DNA of 64,000 nt. Origin: Hydnum rufescens UP504 (taxonomy: Eukaryota > Basidiomycota > Agaricomycetes > Cantharellales > Hydnaceae). The notes below the pieces were generated by a model. It was not told the origin of the DNA. It did no database searches and saw only the letters and a list, made by a program, of their open reading frames with translations. Made by a program: the position numbers and the translations under genes. The stretch covers positions 99,494 to 163,493 of the forward strand of contig MU128965.1 in assembly GCA_014904985.1 (NCBI GenBank). Reading direction: 5' to 3'. Positions within the stretch are counted from its first letter, which is position 1. The number at the start of each line of letters is the position of its first letter. Below are positions 44,902-57,422 of this stretch, one piece after another.

Positions 44902-47700
44902 GTGCCTCTGGGTGCTACTAACACCGGGGGTTGGCATTTCTGTATGACTACCTGCTCGCCATAACTCCATGTGCAGAATGTGGCACCTGGTGCCTCCTTT
45001 CACCTTTCTCTCTTCACAATGTACAGTAGTTTTCTCGGAATGTTGCACGAAGTTTGTGTGTGTACGGAGAAGCATGACAGTGGGGCAATCCCACTATGTT
45101 CTGGGTAAGGCATGTTTCGTGTGCAAATGGAGGAATGCAAATGTCTTAGATCTTCCTAGCGTGGTGTATCTATCATAGTCTCAAATGACTCATATTCACT
45201 CATCCTTATATGGGCTGCTGTTGCAGGCTTTTATTGTATGGAATCGAGTATTTGATTACCTGATAGAGAAACACTGGGTGGAACATGCCCGAAGAAAGTC
45301 CAAGGCCCTCGTGATTATCGGGGTCCATATTTACCGCGATCTATAGAAATAGCGAGTCGACTTGAATGAAAAGTCGATGAAGCGCCTGGCGCCAAGTTGT
45401 GCGCAACCGGAAGCATTCATCCATAAAACTATTTTGAACATTTGGCACAGCAGGCCTGTCCATAGGGACATCCTTGCGAAGACAAACCCGCGTCTGGCTC
45501 ACTTTATTGACTTGGAACATTGGGAATTAACGAAGAAGCATCGTGACGAATAACATAAAAGAGCCGTGGCTTCAACAATCTCGGAACCGGCATCTTCAGG
45601 AATGCATCCGGCTCCAGGGGCCTTTGTCTCTTTCCACGCTTGCTCCTAGCTAGTGAAGCCATCCACTATGACCTTTCACTTACTCAGCCTGCTAATCCAT
45701 GGCGGGGCTCTGCTGATGGAAAGCGTCGCAGGCAAGTGGCGCGTGAGAACCCGGCACCCGGCCCGACTGTGGCAATTCGGGTCAACTGACTCACGACTTA
45801 GCATCACCAGAAACCACACCATCATTAACAGCTACAGGAGGGAGGGAGGAACAATACAAGGCTCTCCCCGAGGGTTCCAGCTGGCAGACGTGATGAAAAA
45901 CACGCGACAGAAGCGGAAGCAAAGACCCGCAGTCTCCGCTCCTTCCTCCACGCCCGAGGCACGAGGGCTTCAACTAGGTTTAGGATCGGAGCGGCGCCAT
46001 CAGCAATATATTTAAATCAGTGCAATGATCGCTTTCGTCTCGGAGATACCTTTCAGTTCAATCACCCTTCTAGAGGGCCAGCGATATGCAGCTAATATGC
46101 TGCTGGAAAGGCGAGCATAATCTCTGGTACCAACCTCCGTTACTGGCAAAGCAGTCTTTGGCGACCTGTTCAGATTCAGTCCCGAGGTTCCTCCCACTGC
46201 TCCCAGTAGGCTGTGGACAAGGGACCAGATAACTCGCGTTGTTTTCTCGCGCATCACTGGGCCTGTCACCATGTCATTCGAATTAACAGGAAATTCAGGG
46301 GTATCGCGGGAAAGAGAGGTTGTCCTTTTCTCTGACTGGACGTTATTGATTTTGGGAGGATCGAAACTTCGTCCTAGTTATCGCTGTTCTCATGGCTGCT
46401 CATCCTATTCCGCACCCTACGGCCTCTGACGGGTTGTTTGCGCACATTGGAAGGCTCTTTCAATGCTCCCATGAAGTTATCCTTATCATATCTCGAGTAT
46501 CCAGAGTCTCGCTAATCGCGTCTTTATTTAAGATTGGAAGGGCAAAGGTACAGCACCCCCACTTCCTTTTTTTCAAGGATGATCGGGGTTCCATGTGGAA
46601 TCGCGCGTTATCAGTGGTATGGAAACATTGATATCTGCTAGTACATGTCCGCAACGCGCCACCTTCAGGTTGGGCGAAGAGCCGGAACCCAGCGGCTCCC
46701 CGTTAACTGTGGAAGTGGATGGCGGAAGAAGCGTCAGGTTAGTATTATATTCCATGGGGATGCACCAAAAGTAACCCCCTGATGGAGCTTGCAGTTGCCC
46801 GCTAGGGTGTGGATCTTGGATTGGCACTTCTCAGAGGAGTTTTTTCGTGTTATTCGCGCTGGACACAAGTATTACTCGCCGCAGCATTGAGTCACATCTC
46901 GCGGACGTCACTGACGCTTGCGAACTAGTCCCCCCTTGAATACACTCATTTCTACCTTCTTTCATCGAAGAAACGTGACTTTAATCGCATTTTCGAGATG
47001 TTGAGGAAAAGTTACACTGTGAAGATTGTGATATCAGGGCCCGCAATGTCGCATAACGACTAAGGCCGAGCTGCCGCGGCAATGCCCGCTACCGAAACAG
47101 CAAAATAATTGAGGTTGACTGGGATTGAGATATGATTTAGAAGATACCATAAAGATCAATAGATGTATAGTGGTCTGAATTCAAGAAATTCTCATGAGGT
47201 GAAGGGGTTTTAACAAAAAAAAACTTTTTGCATTCAAGCAACCTCCTCAGTATTAAGAGAAAGGGAGGTGAGGATACTGGATATGGATGCAGGTGCAAAG
47301 GAGATACTAATAGACAAGCTGGGGGTGGGAAGGATACGGCCCTTTCGCAACAATATGGGTTGGAATTATTTTCGGTGTTCCGCTTCAGCCTCAATTCTGG
47401 ATCAGCAAAGCCTGAACTCAACATCAACTAAGATGAAATCATCAGAACAGAAAATGCATATTAGCTGAATTGGCAAGTGCTAGCCCAGTTTAGCATCATC
47501 AGAGTGCTTATCACCACCACAATCATGTTGGAGTGAGCGGATACAGAAGTTGCCAGGCACGACATCAGAGACAAGCACAACCCCTATGAGGCTATGCTGA
47601 CAACCTTGCCAATCGTACATTTGCCAATCAACCTTGTAGATCTCGCAGCCAGGTTTCACCAGCAACCTTTTACCTCTCTCCTCACCGGCTCCACCGGTAC
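44902..47700. other. CpG-rich stretch without a recognised gene
   Basis: Several ORFs of 60-120 codons on both strands (for example 45653-46015, 46392-46631) but none with a motif or splice support that convinces me. Base composition resembles normal host DNA rather than decayed repeats. Confidence 0.4.
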
Positions 47701-47760
47701 TCAGACTTTTCTTCTACCTGTCTACATCTCTCATATGATAATCTGACTTCTTGTAAATAC

Positions 47761-47767
47761 TATAAAA
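47761..47767 (+). promoter_or_regulatory. TATA box in an LTR-like or gene promoter
   Basis: TATAAAA within ATACTATAAAAGGGGCGGG, followed by CT-rich sequence (to about 47960). It resembles the promoter part of a retrotransposon LTR; no coding region follows except a decayed - strand frame at 47978-48283. Confidence 0.35.
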
Positions 47768-48722
47768 GGGGCGGGTTGGCTCACCCAAGTATTAAGGACT
47801 TTCTGTGTTTTTCCCGCCATTGCTTCTATTCACCTGAGCACTTGAACCTCGTGGATCTCTCAAATTCGTTCTCATCCGCTTAGTAATCAGGGGGAGTCGC
47901 GAGAATACTGTGACTCTCACAAGTCACCTGTAGATCCGCCAACCATCTGGTTCACATTATTTCCACAATCTTGGGTTTCATTTCTGAGTTGGGCCAAGTG
48001 TGGCTTCACAGTCCACTGTTATGGAAAGGGCTGTACCACTCATTCTGATGAGTTGGCCTCTTCTTTGGGCTTGGATCCCAGCAATGTTCACAAATATTTT
48101 TGTGATTGTCTTGTTCACTTCAGTCTTGACTGGCAGTACTTTGGCCACAAAAGTGGGCCCAAAGAGGACCCCCACAAGCTCTATTGGAGGCTTGATCTGC
48201 CTGATGGATATTGAATTTGGTTTTCTGAAATTGGTGAATGGATCAACCCCAAAAATCCATGAATTTGGGATCTGGCATGGCATGCCTTGGGGCCTGAAAA
48301 TTTCATGAATGCAAATCTAGGTTAGCGGAAAATCCAAAAGTGTGCTTTTCTATTGTAATTATGCTCTCAACATTGAGTGCTCTCCACTGTAATGTTGTGA
48401 GAAACCTTGAACAGCACTTTGTTGATGTACTACCCAATAAAGTACTGGGGTTAATGGCACTAAATGTGCATAATGATTCATAACATTGAACAGCTTAGAC
48501 TAGGAGGGAGTGGATAGCTAGACATTGCACTGGGAATGAGTTCAACTGGGCCTAAGTAAAAAAAATAACAAGCCACCCCATATGTCCTGCCAGCCTCGAT
48601 CTACATGCACCACACTGAAGATCTGGGAAAATAGATCTAGGTGTCAGCTTAGGGGGCAGAAATCTGCAACTTTTTTTTTTTTTTGCTCAAAACCATGAAT
48701 TGACTCTAGCTTTGACTGAAAT

Positions 48723-49168
48723 TGTTACGAGTCATACTCATAACCTCACTTACGTACGAATAACCAAGCCAATCGCACCATCACGTGACCTTCACCCTTG
48801 CCGCCATTGTGCCTTCCTCTTTCAGCAATTCCTATTATATACATCCTTCCTTTATTCAACACCCCTTTATCCATAAAACCCTTTTGATCTCTAATAGTAT
48901 AAGTAGTTACTTAATGTACACTCGCTCTTTAGAAGATCGAGAATATATTGTCAACCGATTGAATTCCACTCTCGTGATCTCAGTTATCGCTCGCGACTCT
49001 CATCTTAAAACCTTCGCCTATCAAGTCTCAAGAAGCCGGTCTTCCTCGTACGTACTCGTCTTTCGTGACTTACATAATCCCCACTTTGCGACTCCCTCAT
49101 CAATCGCCTTAAGGGCATTTCCTTGTATTCGGCTCGATTACGTCATCGTATCTTTCGCCTCGAGTACA
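48723..49168 (+). repeat. Putative 5' LTR of a gypsy element (446 bp)
   Basis: Starts TGTTACGAGTCATAC and ends CTCGAGTACA, giving similar inverted ends (TGTTACGAG / CTCG-GTACA). It has a TATA-like TATTATATACATCC at 48834 and lies 53 nt before the gag reading frame. The 3' LTR is missing because the element is cut at 53.09 kb, so the limits are inferred. Confidence 0.6.
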
Positions 49169-49220
49169 ACCCTTAACAGTATTCTCGATCTAAATAACCG
49201 ACTTCCTTGAAAGACTCAAT

Positions 49221-50894
49221 ATGCCCTCCACTCGACGAAACCCACAACCAGTCGCCGATGACTATCGTGACGACACAGCCACCATCGAATCCACTTCCGC
49301 CTTCTCCTCTCCAATCGTCCTCAAGGCGCCAATCACCCCTCAGACGACGTATCCCACGATACAAACACCACCCAAATCGACACAAGGTCTGCACATGGGA
49401 AACCCTCCCAGCGCCACGTCAACTTCGAGCACCGAGACAATGCTCCTGTGCATGCTGCAACAAATGCAGGCAGACCTAGCATGCAGCATGCAGATACAAG
49501 CGGAAATGGTGTGCACCAACGCCCAGATGAATGCTCGCCTCGAAGAACTCGTGAACTAAAACTGAGAGCTGTGCAATGAAGTCGCACACCGCAATTCGCG
49601 GTTGCCCATCCTCGACGCAAATACGCGACTGAGACAAGTAGTCTCGCCCGCAGCGCACAACTCGCAATTCGCACCTCGCACCCTCACTCAAAGCCCCCAC
49701 TTTGAGCCCCAAACCTACCCTGAGGAAAACAATGAGTTTTCACCTCAAAACCTTGACGACACACCGCGAGGCAATTCAGTCACGTACGCACCACCTAGCA
49801 ACATTGTGCAACCAACTCTGCAACGCGCGATGTTCGAGGATGCGCACTCCACCCCCCCGCGCCTGGGCTCTGCGTTCAGGGCCCCAACTCCAGGTGGGGA
49901 CCATCGAGGAACCAAACTCGAACACCTCCCCACCACTCTGCGATACCGTGAAACAGCGACAATCGCCCAACCCTCCGCAACCTCGGGACATGCACTTCGT
50001 GAACCCAAAATCAAAGAACCAGAGATGTTCTCAGGGCACGACCCCTCTAAACTATACGGATTCCTTGCACACTGCAAAATGGCGTTCCGATCACAACTGT
50101 CGCGATTCATGCTAGAGAGCGCGCACATCATCTGGGCCGGATCGTATCTCACGGATACAGCAAGGCAATGGTTCCAATGCCTCATCATGGAGATGGAGGA
50201 ATCCCCCACACTCTCCAGCTGGATGCTCTTCGAGGAAGAGCTCCACACATACTTCAGAGACCCAGACGAGGTCGTGACTCAAGAGCGAAAACTATGCGCG
50301 CTCAAAATGAACGACAACCACCACGTCCTCCGCTACATCAACCAGTTCAAGGAAGTAGCGAGCCTCACCAGATGGAACGACGACACACTCCGCTCGCAGT
50401 TCTACCAAGGCTTACCGAACCGTCTACAAGATGACATCTCACGAGACGGCAAGCCCGCGAAACTCCAAGGCATGTACCAAGCTGCGCTAAGATTTGATGG
50501 CCGGTATTGGGAATGCCAAGAGGAACTTAAAGCCACGAGGACCTCAGATCGTGGCACACAACCCCGCACTGCGAACCCCTTATCGTCGACACCCCCTTCA
50601 TCCTCAACAAACCCCCCATGTGACCCAAAAGTTCACAAGTCTAACGGCGCGCTCACCGAAGAGGAAAAGGAACGACAAAGATGTGAAAAGCTCTGCGCAT
50701 ACTGTGGGAATAGTGACCATGCAGTAGATAGTTGCCCCAGTCATCGCAACGTACCGCGAACCGCAACGACACTGGCCGTGACGTCCACCAGTACCAGCAG
50801 CACAACCGCGACAGCAACGTCGCACCCCAGTAGCTCACGCTACGTTCACCTTCTCAGGAGGTCTCAGCACAACAGAGGAACCTCACATCACTGA
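49221..50894 (+). pseudogene. Ty3/gypsy gag with zinc knuckle
   Basis: From ATG 49221 one frame runs to TGA 50894, interrupted by TAA 49557 and TGA 49563. The first part has a coiled-coil-like stretch (QMQADLACSMQIQAEMVCTN). The gag core is at about 50020-50480 (FSGHDPSKLYGFLAHCKMAF ... WFQCLI ... YFRDPDEV ... YINQFKEVASLTRW ... FYQGLPNRLQDDIS), then the zinc knuckle CAYCGNSDHAVDSC (CX2CX4HX4C, about 50698-50740). The downstream protease is in another frame, overlapping the gag end, as expected for a frameshift-expressed or mutated gag-pol junction. Confidence 0.85.
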
Positions 50895-53088
50895 GATCTC
50901 ATCATCATCCCCCCCCGATGGAACTGCTCATTTAAGAGCCACCATCTCTTCCCTCTCCCCATCGTCATTCATCACGATGGTCGCAATCCCCCTCCTCTCG
51001 GACAGCCCCATCTCGGCACTTGTCGACTGCGGCACCTCCGAAAACTTCATTGACGCGTCGCGAGTACAGAACTCACGCGCCGCGCTGCACCGTCGTCGTT
51101 TGGCAACACCACACCCCTTGCGATTATTCGACGGATCGATCGCGAACAACCTCGAGTGTATAGTTACACTCCCAGTCACTTTCACGAACTCGTTGCAACA
51201 AAAAATCGAGTTCGTCGAATCGCAACTCCACTCCTCAACTCCCGTCGTACTGGGACTCCCCTGGTTGTGACAAGTCAATCCACAAATCTCGTGGGCCAAA
51301 ATGCGGATCGAGCACATGGCGCACCACTCGAAACTTGTAATGACGCCATTAAGCATCAACATCATCGCAATGACCGCTGCAACCCCAGAACTGACAACCA
51401 CGAGCCCTCCAGCTCACAGCATCACAATTGAAGTCTACAAAGCCGAAGACTTCATTCAAGCAGCCAGTGACGATGGCGCGACACTCTACGCATGCGTCGT
51501 CACCAATCCAACCCACGCATGAACAGCATCGGTGGTTCGTGACACTCCCCCCACCTCTGCAGTACCCAAATCAATCCCCATCGAAGAATGCCAAGACCTC
51601 GCACAATGACTCCCCCTGGAATACCATGAATTCCACAATGTCTTCACCGGTACAGCGGCCAGCTATCTACCGCCACATCGCAAGTACGACCTTCGATTCA
51701 ATATCGAAGAAGGACGTGAAGTACCGCGAGGCCCCATATATCCAATGTCGGAAAGCGAACTCGCAGCACTACGTGAGTTCATTGATGAATTCCTTGCAAA
51801 AGGATTCATACGCCCTTTGACCTCCCCCGCAGGCGCGCCAATCCTCTTCACGAAAAAGAAAGGTGGCAGGCTTCGCCTTTGTGTTGATTATCGAGCACTC
51901 AATCGCATCACGAAAAAGAGTCGCTACCCCATCCCCCTCATCAACGACCTCCTCGATGGCCTTTGCAGCGCCACGATCTATATGAAAATTGATCTTCACG
52001 ATGGCTACTACAACATCAGAGTTGCCGAAGGACACAAGTGGCTCACATCATTTCGTACACGGTACGGTGCCTATGAGTGGCTCGTAATGCCAATGGGAGC
52101 AGCCAACTCCCCAGCGCAGTTCCAGTATTTCATGAATGACTCGTTCCAGGATATGGTGGATCTGTTTGTCATTGTATATCTCAATGACATCCTCATTTTC
52201 TCCAATTCGCGAGAAGAACACCACGAACATGTTTGCCGCGTACTACAATGACTCCGCGAAAGAAACCTTCGCGCCAAGATCTCGAAGTGCACCTTCCACA
52301 CAGACACTATCGAGTACCTTGGCTTCATCATCACCCCCTCTGGCATCCAAATGGACCCTATGAAATTTGATGCGATCCTAAGTTGGCCCGCGCCCACCTC
52401 GGTAAAAGAAGTCCAGTCATTCTTAGGCTTCGCGAACTTCTACCACCGCTTCATCGCGACCTACTCAGACCTCACACACCCCTTAATCCGTCTCACGAAA
52501 AAAGACGAAACCTTCACATGGAACAATGAGACCCAATGAGCGTTCAAAAGCATCAAAAACGCCTTCGTATCAGCCCCCGTCCTCCACCACTTCGACCCCG
52601 AATTACGCATCATTGTAGAAACTGATGCGTCCAACTACGCTATCACCACGATCTTGTCACAAATCGACGAGAACAACGAAGTTCGACCTGTCGCGTTCCA
52701 CTCACGATCAATGCAAAGCGCGGAACTAAACTACGACATCCACAACAAGGAACTCCTCGCAATCTTCGACGCCTTTGGTGCCTGGCGAGCGTATCTCGAA
52801 GGAGCCACGCACACGGTTTCCGTCATCACGGATCACAAAAACTTGGAGTACTTCACCTCCATGAAACTCCTCACTTGTCGACAGGCGCGATGGTCAGAAT
52901 ACCTCTCCTCCTTCGACTACATCATCATCTATCGACCAGGACGACTGGGAGGAAAACCAGACACCCTCACAAGACGCCCCGACGTTTATCCACCTGAACG
53001 AAACAAGGTATATGCAACTGCGAACCCGCAAAACCTTCAAACGATCATTCGCGACACCAAACCTCTTGAATCCAGCCACAGTCCATGA
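50895..53088 (+). pseudogene. Ty3/gypsy pol: protease, reverse transcriptase, RNase H
   Basis: One frame from about 50895 to TGA 53088 with five internal stops, all TGA (51268, 51520, 51607, 52249, 52537). Order: protease loop LVDCGTSENFID (about 51020), RT with IRPLTSPAGAPILFTKKKGG, LRLCVDYRALN, PIPLINDLLDGL, MPMGAANSPAQFQ and YLNDILIFS (about 52180; usually Y-x-D-D, so the catalytic Asp is Asn), connection domain (FLGFANFYHRFI), RNase H with ETDASNYAI, NKELLAI and TDHKNLEYF. Arg fits at the TGA sites (for example PWL-stop-QVNPQ). The sequence ends after RNase H, where the 1.2 kb LTR starts, so integrase is lost. Confidence 0.9.
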
Positions 53089-53094
53089 TATGGA

Positions 53095-54415
53095 ATCAAG
53101 AATGAAAAGAGGGGACCATGGGATCAATCCAAATGTTAAGGCTCAAAGGAAGGAAGGTCTTTTTGGATAGAAATCTAATGCTCTAAGCAACACCTGCCCA
53201 AGCAATAGAACAAAGAATGAATATGGGTCACAATACCACACCCTAAGGCTCTCCTCTTGAGGCCCTAGACAAAGTGTAGTAGTCTTGGTGGAATTCACCC
53301 AAGGAACCAGCAGCAAATACATCAGTGCCTCAAAATTGGGGAGGGGGAAAACTATAGAAATTCGCATCTCCTGGACTTAATATACATTACAGAAGAATGC
53401 TATGGTAACTGGCAGAAAGGTGGAGTTAAGGCAAAAATGATGAAAAAGAAATCAAGTCAAAATATTCAGAACTGAAGGAGATATTCCAAAATCAAGTCAG
53501 AATAGGGGAATATGGCTTAACCAAGCTATTCCTCCTCTCCTACTGAACAGAATCCCTTGGTGAATGGTGGAACTGGCCATCCTAGAGGTACCCTTCATTG
53601 GTTATAAGAGGGGCAGAGAATAATTACCATTAATAATCAAAAAGCAGAGGCAATAATGGAATGAGACATGGGGGAGTTAAATTGTAGAGAGCCGAGTTCT
53701 CATCAGATCATTTTTCCCTTGGTACTGTTGGATGTGGACTGTCGACAGATTTCTAGGTGTGCTTGTCACAAATGAATTGGATCAAAACTGATGGAGAAAT
53801 TCAAAAAATACTGAAGGGAAATATGAAACACATAGTAAAATTGACCTGGAAAGTGCAGTTTTAATTCATTCAGCTCATGTTTGGTATCATCTGAAAGGTG
53901 TGAATCGTAGCTTTCTGGGTGCTATTTTTTCGAGTCAATCCAATCAAAACTGAGGGAGATATTCTGCATTTACTCCTTGAGAGCACTGCATTAGCCCCTA
54001 TTTATCATGTGACAAGTTGGAATCAAGGCCTGGGTGTGTAATTCATTGTGTTACATAATCACAATTTGTTAGAGTCACCCTTGAGGCAACAGGAAGCATG
54101 TATCAGAAGTGGAGACTGATTGAAGGTCAAACAAAGCAAGCAAGTTGAATTGCTATTGCCACATTAAGGTATGGCATAAAAAGGTGGAATTTAGGGTGGC
54201 CTGTTGAAGTGCCATGGATGATCAATAAATTGGCTCATGTATAGGTAAAGGAATGATGCAGATTCATGGATTCTAGGCATATGGGATTCAGGCTTGTTCT
54301 CAAATGAATGATGCCATGGGAATTGATGTTCAGATTGACATGGAAATTGGTTCATTTATTTGAAAAATCATCCTTGGATGGGGTTTGCACATAGTAGGGA
54401 TTTGTCCCTCCAACA
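53095..54415 (+). repeat. Second copy of the 1.2 kb LTR, 5' truncated
   Basis: Collinear with 29661-30879 over nearly the whole length (shared GAAGGTCTTTT, CCACACCCT, CAGTGCCTCA, TATATACATT, TAGGGATTT-TCCCTCCAACA). The first 60-80 nt of the LTR are not recognisable. It directly follows the truncated pol, so its insertion or a recombination removed the rest of that element. Confidence 0.65.
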
Positions 54416-54929
54416 ACACCCCTGGCTATTTCTGGGAGCTTTTTTCAGAAACTCAATGCTCAAAAGTCAGAATTGGATGCTAAATTGGCACAAAAGGTAC
54501 AATTTTGGGTACAATTTTGGGCTCCACATTGAGACCAACAGAAAACAGAGCCTCATGGGGCCTTTGTTACCTCAGTTTTTTGGCATAACACATAACAAAG
54601 TTTTTTTTTCTTTCTTAGGTGTCAGTAGCATGATGTAATGCTGAAATCCCTTTCATACATTTTGTGGGAGTACAGTATATAGAATCCATGTGGGTTTCAT
54701 CTCAATGATCCAATCACCTAATGCACCCTCAAAACAGTACCTCTTAGGTGGTTTGAGTTTGCATCTGGAAACCACCTAAGAGGTGTTCTGAGTATAGGCA
54801 TGTCTAAGACACGCCTGAGGAGTATTTTTAGGGAATTTTTTCTAAGTTCACTATATAGACATGTCTAAAATACCCGCTGCAGGCCCACCCGGGAGGGTTT
54901 GTTCACCAGCTGGAGAGTGTTACAGGTCT

Positions 54930-55870
54930 AATTTAGGCATGTCTAATAAGATATTTTCTGGAGCCTTAGAGGTGTCTATCATCTGTACTGTGTGTCTACT
55001 GGTGTCTAAATCAAACATTTTGAGCCCAAGGCCCCCAGTGGCAGCACTAATAGGGTGTCTAATGGTGTCTACTAGTGTCTAAATTAAAACAAAGGCATCT
55101 CATGGTGTCTAATAGTGTCTAATAGGTGTCTAATGGTGTCTACTAGTGTCTAAATTAAAACAAAGGCATCTCATGGTGTCTAATAGTGTCTAATAGTGTC
55201 TAAATCAAACATTTTGAGCCCAAGGCCCCCAGTGGGCAGTACTAATAGGTGTCTAATGGTGTCTACTGGGTCTAAATTAAAACAAAGGCATCTTATGGTG
55301 TCTAATAGTGTCTAATAGTGTCTAAATCAAACATTTTGAGCTCAAGCCCCCAGTGGCAGCACTAATAGGTGTCTAATGGTGTCTACTAGTGTCTAAATTA
55401 AAACAAAGGCATCTCATGGTGTCTAATAGTGTCTAATAGTGTCTAAATCAAACATTTTGAGCCCAAGGCCCCCAGTGGGCAGTAACAATTAGGTTGTCTA
55501 ATGGTGTCTACTAGTGTCTAAATTAAAACAAAGGCATCTTATGGTGTCTAATAGTGTCTAAATCAAACATTTTGAGCCCAAGGCCCCCCAGTGGCAGTAC
55601 TAATAGGTGTCTAATGGTGTCTAGATCCCTAAATTGTGGGACTCTGGTGGATGCCTGCCTAGTAATGTCTAAATCAAACTTTTTATATAAGGGCAGCTAC
55701 TCAGGTGACATCATTAGGTGGTGTCTAATGGTGTCTAAATCAAACATTTTGACATAAAGGCACCTGCTCAGGTGGCAGCACTAAGAGATGTCTAATGGTG
55801 TCTAGATCAATAATTGTGGGACCATTGCAGATGTGTGTCTACTAGTGTCCAAATCAAAACAAAGGCAACT
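54930..55870 (+). repeat. About 120 bp satellite rich in GTGTCTAA
   Basis: The higher-order unit contains TGTCTAAATCAAACATTTTG, AGCCCAAGGCCCCCAGTGG, CACTAATAGGTGTCTAATGG, TGTCTACTAGTGTCTAAATT and AAAACAAAGGCATCTCATGG. At least five well-aligned copies at about 120 bp spacing, becoming degenerate towards 55870. Inside each unit the 10-11 nt motif GTGTCTAATRG is itself repeated. Confidence 0.85.
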
Positions 55871-56199
55871 GCTTGGATGACATCATTAGGTGTTTCATGG
55901 AGTCTAATGCTGTCTAAATCAATAGTTGTGGTTGCTCCCATGGATATCTGTCTACTAATCTCTGACCCAAAGGTGCTTGTTCAGGTGCCCTAGGTAGGGT
56001 CCAAATGGTCTCTAGATGAATAACCCAAGTGCTGCCAGAGTGTTTGTGAGAAAATCATGGAAGAACTTGGACTTGAACACAGATTCAGTCTACCCATTGG
56101 CCCCCCCCCTTTTCTCATTGGGGTGTTTCTATTGGGGTACCAGGGGGTGAATTAATCCACAACCCAGCATTTCAATAGGGGCTCCCTCATATGATCCTT

Positions 56200-57275
56200 T
56201 GCAGTATCATTCTCCAGACATGCCTAGATATTCTGAAACTGGTCTACATATGTGTCTATGCATGTCTAGGCATGTGGACACAAAATCTCTTGATACAACA
56301 GAGGAACTCATCATTAAGAGCATTGTAGTGCAGTACATACCAGTGAGTTTGTGTCTAGGCACATATAGGTCTAGACATGTCTAGACATGTCTAGGCACAC
56401 CTAGGCACACCTAGACATGTCTAGACACACCTAGACACACAGCCTAGACATGCCTAGACATGCCTAGACATGCTAGACATGTCTAGACATGCCTAGACAT
56501 GTCTAGACATGTGTCTAGACACACCTAGACATGCCTAGACACATCTAGACATGTCTAGACATGTCTAGACACATCTAGACATGTCTAGACACATCTAGAC
56601 ATGTGTCTAGACACACCTAGACATGTCTAGACACATCTAGACATGTCTAGACATGTCTAGACACATCTAGACATGTCTAGACACATGCTAGACATGTGTC
56701 TAGACATGCCTAGACATGTCTAGACACATGCTAGACATGTGTCTAGACATGCCTAGACATGTCTAGACATCTAGACATGTGTCTAGACATGCCTAGACAT
56801 GTGTCTAGACACATGTCTAGACATGTGTCTAGACATGTCTAGACATGTGTCTAGACATGTCTAGACATGTGTCTAGACACGCCTAGACATGTGTCTAGAC
56901 ATGTGTCTAGGCATGTCTAGACATGTGTCTAGGCATGTCTAGACATGTGTCTAGGCATGTCTAGACATGTGTCTAGGCATGTCTAGACATGTGTCTAGGC
57001 ATGTCTAGACATGTGTCTAGGCGTGTCTAGACATGTGTCTAGGCATGTCTAGACATGTGTCTAGGTGTGTCTAGACATGCCTAGACATGTCTAGACACCT
57101 AGACATGTCTAGACATGCCTAGACACATGCCTAGACATGCCTAGACATGCCTAGACATGTCTAGACCGCCTAGACATGTCTAGACATGCCTAGACATGCC
57201 TAGACACATGTCTAGACATGCCTAGACATGCCTAGACATGTCTAGACACCTAGACATGTGTCTAGACATGACACA
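56200..57275 (+). repeat. Self-complementary CTAGACATGT decamer satellite (about 1.07 kb)
   Basis: About one hundred 10-12 nt copies of CTAGACATGT with variants CTAGACATGC, CTAGACACAT and CTAGGCATGT. ACATGTCTAGACATGT is a perfect palindrome, so the array can fold back or form cruciforms at almost any point. Local runs of one variant (for example GTGTCTAGGCATGTCTAGACAT, 56900-57060) show recent expansion. Confidence 0.9.
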
Positions 57276-57422
57276 TCTATTAGTTATGCAGACAATGAAA
57301 AGAATGAATACATGTCATAATTAAATACATCTCTCTTCAAATCTTGCTACTTCAATATGGCACAATAATGAAATTACAAGTCGGATGAGATAATACAGGT
57401 GCAGACACTAATCCAAGAGGAA

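Noticed and set aside
44569..45075. 168-codon - strand ORF
   Set aside because: Antisense to the spliced + strand gene at 44157-44901, whose exon joins in phase; taken as a shadow frame.
56200..57275. Telomeric repeat
   Set aside because: The decamer does not resemble TTAGGG-type repeats and the array is internal with sequence on both sides.
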